Positions 35,464-39,200 of a DNA stretch of 39,200 nucleotides are shown piece after piece. The stretch comes from UBA7445 sp042096455 (GTDB lineage: Bacteria; Verrucomicrobiota; Verrucomicrobiia; Opitutales; Coraliomargaritaceae), in contig JBELLU010000011.1 in assembly GCA_042096455.1 (NCBI GenBank), positions 1-39,200 of the forward strand, in the 5' to 3' direction. Numbering within the stretch: position 1 is the stretch's first letter; each line of letters starts with the position of its first letter. Under the pieces are notes generated by a model. It was not told the DNA's origin. It saw only the letters and a program-made list of their open reading frames with translations, and ran no database searches. Position numbers and translations under genes: made by a program.

Positions 35464-36062
35464 CCCACTTGCTTGAGCTTGATGAAGTGATCCCACTCTT
35501 GGTCGTAATCCTGACCGATCAGCGAGCTGATAAAGGGACGCCAACGGGGACGCTCGGGCTTGCGAATCAAATGCATTTCCGCCTGGTGCGGCAAGCGGTT
35601 CGCTTTTTTGGAATTACAACTGATGCATGAAGTTACGATGTTTTCCCAACTGGTGCGGCCCCCGCGGTCCCGCGGAATGACATGATCCATATTGAGCTTC
35701 TCGGGCTCAAAGGCGTTGCCACAATACTGACAGCGGTAGTTGTCCCGCTCAAAAAGACTTTCGCGCGAGAATTTCACTTCCTGCACCGGCAAACGGTCAT
35801 ACCCTCGCAAGAGCAGCACTTTCGGAACCCGAATGCGCAGACGCACCGTCTGCACAAAGGCTTCATCATCCCCCGGTGCATCTTCCGCGGACTGCGCCAA
35901 CCAGCGCTCGCAATTGAGCAACTCGAAACTGCCGTCGCCCGTATTGATGACCTGCGCGTGATCCTGCAACAAGAGGCTGAAGGCGCGCGGCACACCCACG
36001 ATGTTAACTGCCTGCCAAAGCCGGTTTAAAACCAATACTCTGTATTTCAGTCCAGTACCCAT
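35460..36062 (-). CDS. HNH endonuclease family protein
   Basis: A 200-residue protein. Residues 105-155 form an HNH nuclease fold: Cys111/Cys114 and Cys146/Cys149 bind Zn, Asp126-His127 (MDHVIPRDRGG) is the catalytic core, and Asn141 completes the motif. The N-terminal half (VLVLNRLWQAVNIVGVPRAF) is of a type common to stand-alone chromosomal HNH proteins in PVC, cyanobacterial and other genomes and is not phage-specific. Function unknown, perhaps DNA repair or RNA cleavage. A clear promoter lies directly upstream with a near-absent leader. Confidence 0.85.
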   Translation of the reverse strand: MGTGLKYRVLVLNRLWQAVNIVGVPRAFSLLLQDHAQVINTGDGSFELLNCERWLAQSAEDAPGDDEAFVQTVRLRIRVPKVLLLRGYDRLPVQEVKFSRESLFERDNYRCQYCGNAFEPEKLNMDHVIPRDRGGRTSWENIVTSCISCNSKKANRLPHQAEMHLIRKPERPRWRPFISSLIGQDYDQEWDHFIKLKQVG

Positions 36063-36073
36063 CTGGGTTCTAA

Positions 36074-36102
36074 CAATTAGGGGGCATGTTCATAACTGTC
36101 AA
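36074..36102 (-). promoter_or_regulatory. Promoter of the HNH gene, leaderless-type
   Basis: Minus strand: perfect TTGACA (36102-36097), 17-base spacer, TAATTG (36079-36074). The transcript should begin about 6 bases later, near 36067, while the ATG is at 36062. The leader would be only about 5 nt, so the mRNA is nearly leaderless. Confidence 0.6.
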
Positions 36103-36129
36103 CCCCTTGCCTTAAAACCTTCGTGACGG

Positions 36130-37005
36130 TCAGGTTAAAACAATCGAGACATCCGGCTCACGGATTTGACTGCGAAACCAAGTGCGCTGCTTTTTAACGA
36201 GATGCATCGTGTTTTGGATGATGGCGCCCTCTAATTCACGGCGCTCCAAATCCCCGCGCAGATAGGCGAGCGTTTCACGATAACCAATCGCGCTCGCCGC
36301 GCTCGGGTTCCGCTCAATCCCCTGCTCCCGCAAACCCTCAACCTCTTCGATCAGGCCATTCGCCAACATCGCCTGCGCCCGTTGCACCACCCGCTCCCGC
36401 AACGCCTCCGCCTCGCGTTCCAAAAGTATTAAGTGCTTCATGTATTCCGGATAAGGCTCGGGGCGCGCCGCAAATTCCGCCTGCAATTCCGATACGCTTC
36501 GCCCCGTAGCCAAACAACGCTCCAAAGCACGCATCACCCGCCGGGGATTCTGGCAGTCCAGACTTCCCAAATCATCCCCGCTACAGGAACGCAACGCCTC
36601 CAACAAACCGGGCAAGCCTCCTTCCCCATAAAGCCCCTCCACCTCCGCTCGCAATTCCGCCGTCACCACAATTCCATCGATCACCGGCGCCAGAAAACTC
36701 TTTAAATAAAATCCGCTCCCCCCCGTAACGAGCAACGACTTCCCCCGCGCCGTGATCTCCGCCACCGCCTCCCGGGCAAGCGCATCATACGCCACAATAT
36801 CAAAAGGGGCGTCCACCGGTTGCAGGTCGATGAGGTGGTGCGGAACCCGCGCCTGCTCCGCCGCACTCGGTTTCGCCGTCCCGATATCCATCCCCCGATA
36901 AACCAGCGAGGCATCACAGGAAACAATCTCGGCATGGTGCGCCTCCGCATAGCTCAACGCATATTCGGTTTTACCCACCGCAGTGGGTCCACTAATTATA
37001 TGCAT
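36130..37005 (-). CDS. miaA: tRNA dimethylallyltransferase
   Basis: Adds a dimethylallyl group to A37 of tRNAs that read codons starting with U. 291 residues from the ATG at 37005; a GTG four codons upstream is an alternative. P-loop GPTAVGKT (about 6-13), DASLVYRGMDIGTAKPS (family DSxQVYRxxDIGTAK), HHLIDLQPVD, TGGSGFYLK and, near the end, AIGYRETLAYLRG (family GYxE) are conserved. The last part (MHLVKKQRTWFR) matches the family KRQxTWFR motif. It lies 67 bases from the HNH gene and is divergent from the glycosyltransferase gene. Confidence 0.95.
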   Translation of the reverse strand: MHIISGPTAVGKTEYALSYAEAHHAEIVSCDASLVYRGMDIGTAKPSAAEQARVPHHLIDLQPVDAPFDIVAYDALAREAVAEITARGKSLLVTGGSGFYLKSFLAPVIDGIVVTAELRAEVEGLYGEGGLPGLLEALRSCSGDDLGSLDCQNPRRVMRALERCLATGRSVSELQAEFAARPEPYPEYMKHLILLEREAEALRERVVQRAQAMLANGLIEEVEGLREQGIERNPSAASAIGYRETLAYLRGDLERRELEGAIIQNTMHLVKKQRTWFRSQIREPDVSIVLT

Positions 37006-37092
37006 TGTATGGGTCACTTTGACTTGTCTATTCCGGCTGAGTTTGAAATCTGATCCATATCATTCCATCATAGCAATACTGGAACAAGCGTA

Positions 37093-38223
37093 ATGAAAGT
37101 CTGCATTGTAACCGAGACCTACCCACCTGAAGTCAATGGAGTTGCGATGACACTCTCGCGACTGGCGGAAGGACTGCGGGCAAACGGACACCCCGTCACC
37201 GTCGTGCGCCCGCGCCAACGCTCGGAAACGTTTAAAAACCACACCAGTGGCGACTGCATCGTGCGAGGCTTGCCCCTCCCCGGTTACGATGGCTTGCGAT
37301 TCGGACTCCCCTGCAAAGGCTCACTGCGCAAACGCTGGAAAAAGGATCCGCCCGATGTAATCTACGTCGCCACCGAGGGCCCCCTCGGCCTTTCCGCAAT
37401 CGCCGCCGCGCGCGCCCTCGATATACCGGTAACAAGTGGGTTTCATACCAATTTCCACGAATACATGCGGCACTATAAAATGCCGCTACTCAAAACATTC
37501 GTCAGCGCATTTCTCCGCCGCACCCACAACCGCACCCGCCGCACCTTCGCTCCCTCCACTCAGGTCATCCAACGACTCGAAGCCCTCGGGATTCAAAACC
37601 TGCGCCTCCTCGGTCGCGGGGTCGATGCCAACTTGTTCCATCCATCCAAGCGCGATCCCAGTCTGCGCCGATCCTGGGGAATCGATCCCGAAACCGGAAT
37701 CGCCGCTATCTTCGTGAGCCGGATCGCCGCCGAGAAAAACATCCCCCTCGCCCTCGAAGCATTTGCCCGCGTCCGGGCTCACCAACCCGACGCCGCCTGC
37801 GTCTTTGTCGGCGATGGCCCCGAACGCCAACAACTCCAAAAACAACACCCCGAGTTCATCTTTGCCGGGATGCAAAAAGGCGAAGACCTCGCCCGCCACT
37901 ACGCCTCCGGCGACCTCTTTATCTTCCCCAGCGTCACCGAAACCTTTGGAAACGTCGTCATCGAAGCACTCGCCTCCGAGCTCGTCACCCTCGCCTACGA
38001 CTACGCCGCCCCCCAACAACATATCCGGCACGCCATGAACGGTTACCTCGCTCCCTTCGACCAACCCGACCAATTTCTCGCGCAACTCGACGCCACCCTC
38101 GAAGCGCGCTCCGACTGGCACGCCATCCGCACCGCCGCTCGACGCACCGCCGAAACCCTCGACTGGAGCGGAGTGGTTGCCGCCTTCGCCCGCGAACTCC
38201 ATCAAGCCCGCAACGAATCCTGA
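37093..38223 (+). CDS. GT4-family glycosyltransferase
   Basis: A 376-residue retaining glycosyltransferase of GT-B fold. The start CIVTETYPPEVNGVAMTLSRL carries the acceptor-side Gly-rich loop. GFHTNFHEYMRHY and VIYVATEGPLGLSAIAAAR resemble GDP-mannose-dependent mannosyltransferases and sulfoquinovosyl transferases (MgtA/SqdX/PimB group). The donor-binding C-terminal half carries VSRIAAEKNIPLALEAF, VFVGDGPERQQL and the E-x7-E element in SVTETFGNVVIEALAS. It probably builds glycolipid or envelope glycan. Monocistronic; the exact sugar is not predictable. Confidence 0.88.
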   Translation: MKVCIVTETYPPEVNGVAMTLSRLAEGLRANGHPVTVVRPRQRSETFKNHTSGDCIVRGLPLPGYDGLRFGLPCKGSLRKRWKKDPPDVIYVATEGPLGLSAIAAARALDIPVTSGFHTNFHEYMRHYKMPLLKTFVSAFLRRTHNRTRRTFAPSTQVIQRLEALGIQNLRLLGRGVDANLFHPSKRDPSLRRSWGIDPETGIAAIFVSRIAAEKNIPLALEAFARVRAHQPDAACVFVGDGPERQQLQKQHPEFIFAGMQKGEDLARHYASGDLFIFPSVTETFGNVVIEALASELVTLAYDYAAPQQHIRHAMNGYLAPFDQPDQFLAQLDATLEARSDWHAIRTAARRTAETLDWSGVVAAFARELHQARNES

Positions 38224-38258
38224 TTCCATTCACCCCGAAAATTTCAAAAAAACATCGC

Positions 38259-38286
38259 TTGACTTGAGCCGCCCCAGCCCTACTTT
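38259..38286 (+). promoter_or_regulatory. tRNA-Asp promoter
   Basis: TTGACT, 16-base spacer, TACTTT, 23 bases before the mature tRNA 5' end. The spacing and position fit a housekeeping sigma-factor promoter. Confidence 0.55.
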
Positions 38287-38308
38287 TTGCGGCTTACTCT
38301 TTCTGGTA

Positions 38309-38386
<78 letters not shown>

Positions 38387-38394
38387 TTGCAACC

Positions 38395-38427
38395 AACCCG
38401 CCGGCACCACGCCCGCGGGTTTTTTTG
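38395..38427 (+). terminator. Terminator of tRNA-Asp
   Basis: AACCCGC and GCGGGTT pair, with GG/CC inside, followed by TTTTTT. It lies 8 bases after the tRNA. A nearly identical hairpin recurs at 39130-39162. Confidence 0.85.
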
Positions 38428-38439
38428 ATTTTGAGATTT

Positions 38440-38768
38440 TCACGCAAGGATCACACCCTTCCCCAGCCGCAAAGCAGTATAATCCAAAGCACTGAACTCT
38501 TTATTAAAACGACGCATCATGATCGATGATGATGTCATTGAAAAATCAATTTCATTCTTTGTTACTGGATGGTTTCGCTTACCAATAAAAGGCATCGCAT
38601 CGTAATAAAACAGTGGGAATTCTCATCCTCCTCAGTAAGCGTCGCCATTGAACAATCATACATCATTTTGGCATCAATTGAAATGGATCGATCCTGTCTA
38701 TTTAAGATATCGATGATTCGGTGGCGGTACCATTCACCATCCACTAAAATTGCCGTGTCTTTGCACAA
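38440..38768 (-). pseudogene. Frameshifted, C-terminally truncated NYN-domain gene
   Basis: Two minus-strand reading frames together give one NYN (LabA/DUF88-like PIN-type ribonuclease) domain. Frame A, from a TTG at 38768, reads CKDTAILVDGEWYRHRI through LTEEDE, with the family start TAILVDGGFY. Frame B, one base shifted, reads FPLFYYDAMPF, then HPVTKNEIDFS and DYTALRLGKG. These match the family elements RIFYYDxPP, HNPxTGKxIDFS and KVALRLG, in the right order and spacing. The switch is near 38617-38630, where one base appears lost. The stop at 38440-38442 falls before the second half of the domain (the usual GDSDF region is absent). So the gene is both frameshifted and truncated. It has no room for a promoter: a terminator ends at its start. 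Confidence 0.65.
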
Positions 38769-38803
38769 AAAAAAAGTGCCCCCGGCACGAAGACCGGAGG
38801 CAC
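38767..38803 (-). terminator. Strong minus-strand terminator
   Basis: Minus strand: GTGCCTCCGG (38803-38794) pairs over 10 positions with CCGGGGGCAC (38785-38776) around an 8-base loop, then nine T. It would end a transcript coming from the right (for example the 44-codon ORF). Its U run touches the start of the NYN pseudogene. Confidence 0.85.
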
Positions 38804-38964
38804 CTATAAAGCGAGCCTACTAGCATCACGGGGTTAGAAGAAGAGAAAACTGTTTTTTGGGGAAAGTTCAATTGGAAAAGTGAATTATAGTTTCAACCAA
38901 TACATAAATAAGCCCATTTTGCAACATTAAACATTCACATATTAGATGAATGTGCCCGTATTCA
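38804..38964. other. AT-rich gene-free stretch
   Basis: About 160 bases, richer in A/T than the rest of the window, between the minus-strand terminator and the 44-codon ORF. I see no RNA gene, ORF or repeat here. It may be a 3' untranslated region or decayed DNA. Confidence 0.5.
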
Positions 38965-39099
38965 TTAATTATCCTTGGGTAAGCTAAAGTGATACTGCCC
39001 ATCCACTTCATACACAACTACTTGACGGAAACTGATTACCTTCGGGCCGCCATCATGCCTATGCCAATCTGCGGACCACTCCATACCGACCGACCACAT
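38965..39099 (-). CDS. Small ORF, 44 residues, unknown
   Basis: A short minus-strand frame, ATG at 39099 to TAA at 38965. It encodes MWSVGMEWSADWHRHDGG followed by a beta-like stretch (VISFRQVVVYEVDGQYHF) and SLPKDN. The sequence looks protein-like: balanced composition, alternating hydrophobics, a compact end. The frame stays open about 14 codons upstream without an ATG, running into the 39130-39162 hairpin, so it could be the tail of a longer, broken gene. No family recognised. The terminator at 38767-38803 lies downstream on this strand, after about 160 gene-free bases. Confidence 0.35.
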   Translation of the reverse strand: MWSVGMEWSADWHRHDGGPKVISFRQVVVYEVDGQYHFSLPKDN

Positions 39100-39129
39100 T
39101 GACCGCCTGTTTTCGCCAGTTGTTATCTC

Positions 39130-39162
39130 AACCCGCCGGCCTCACCGCCCGCGGGTTTTTTT
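39130..39162 (+). terminator. Second copy of the tRNA-Asp-type terminator
   Basis: AACCCGCCGG and CCCGCGGGTT with seven T, differing from the hairpin at 38395-38427 by two substitutions and one extra base in the loop region. No plus-strand gene is visible just before it. A CGCCA also precedes it by 11 bases, as the tRNA end precedes the first copy by 8. Confidence 0.7.
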
Positions 39163-39200
39163 GTGCTAGAAGTAAACCACGAAGGCACTGCGCCATTGGC

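Noticed and set aside
35460..36062. HNH protein as evidence of a homing element or prophage
   Set aside because: No intron, integrase, phage structural gene or repeat boundary is nearby, and this HNH type is common as a stand-alone chromosomal gene.
38617..38630. Programmed ribosomal frameshift in the NYN gene
   Set aside because: No slippery heptamer or downstream structure is visible at the switch, and the joined product would still lack half the domain.
38569..38823. 84-codon plus-strand frame near the tRNA
   Set aside because: Runs through the terminator hairpin and has no protein-like features; the minus strand holds recognisable NYN motifs.

Overview
The window is a stretch of ordinary, GC-rich bacterial chromosome with dense, short-gapped operons. 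The gene set suggests a Gram-negative of the PVC superphylum, most likely Verrucomicrobiota (Opitutae-like). Reasons: an outer-membrane phosphate porin, a GldA/F/G-like ABC module with DUF4340 and AsmA-type proteins, a Ni-superoxide dismutase, a divergent glucose-6-phosphate isomerase, alpha2-type glycyl-tRNA synthetase, and almost no Shine-Dalgarno sequences. The phylum assignment is inference; no 16S rRNA is present.

Layout. 1-2040: a divergent RluA-type pseudouridine synthase, rpsT, a cluster of imperfect repeats, and class A RNase P RNA, all on the minus strand. 2042-4514 (minus): a PiT-like phosphate permease candidate and an OprP/O-type porin. 4515-4958: a divergent AT-rich control region with PHO-box-like sites in front of both porin and pstS. 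4959-10450 (plus): pstS, pstC, pstA, pstB, phoU. In this unit pstC and pstA carry large periplasmic insertions, and a strong hairpin separates pstS from pstC. 10563-11003: a histone-H1-like lysine-rich tail fused to a small starch-binding-like domain. 11010-18529: DUF374 acyltransferase, glyQS, a ferredoxin, a rhomboid protease, a Prc-type tail-specific protease and a DEAD-box helicase. 18674-20549 (minus): pheA and scpB. 20678-26215 (plus): ilvD, pgi, a coiled-coil membrane protein, a 57-residue lipoprotein, rsmI, and a Ni-SOD with its own Sec signal peptide. 26222-27382 (minus): RNase D. 27531-35463 (plus): a GldA/F/G-like ABC exporter, a DUF4340 protein and an AsmA-like giant. 35460-37005 (minus): an HNH protein and miaA. 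37093-38223: a GT4 glycosyltransferase. 38310-38386: tRNA-Asp(GTC). 38430-39130: a small lower-GC islet between two near-identical terminators, holding a frameshifted NYN-domain pseudogene and a 44-codon ORF.

How the genes work together. The left third is a phosphate-scavenging island: outer-membrane porin, periplasmic binding protein, ABC permease, PhoU, and a second permease candidate. The right half holds housekeeping genes and an envelope-biogenesis ABC module. No phage, CRISPR or known defence system is present. The most unusual items are the Ni-SOD whose signal-peptidase site would expose the Ni-hook histidine, the H1-tail/starch-binding fusion, the enlarged Pst permease, the repeat cluster at rnpB, and the decayed NYN islet at the tRNA.
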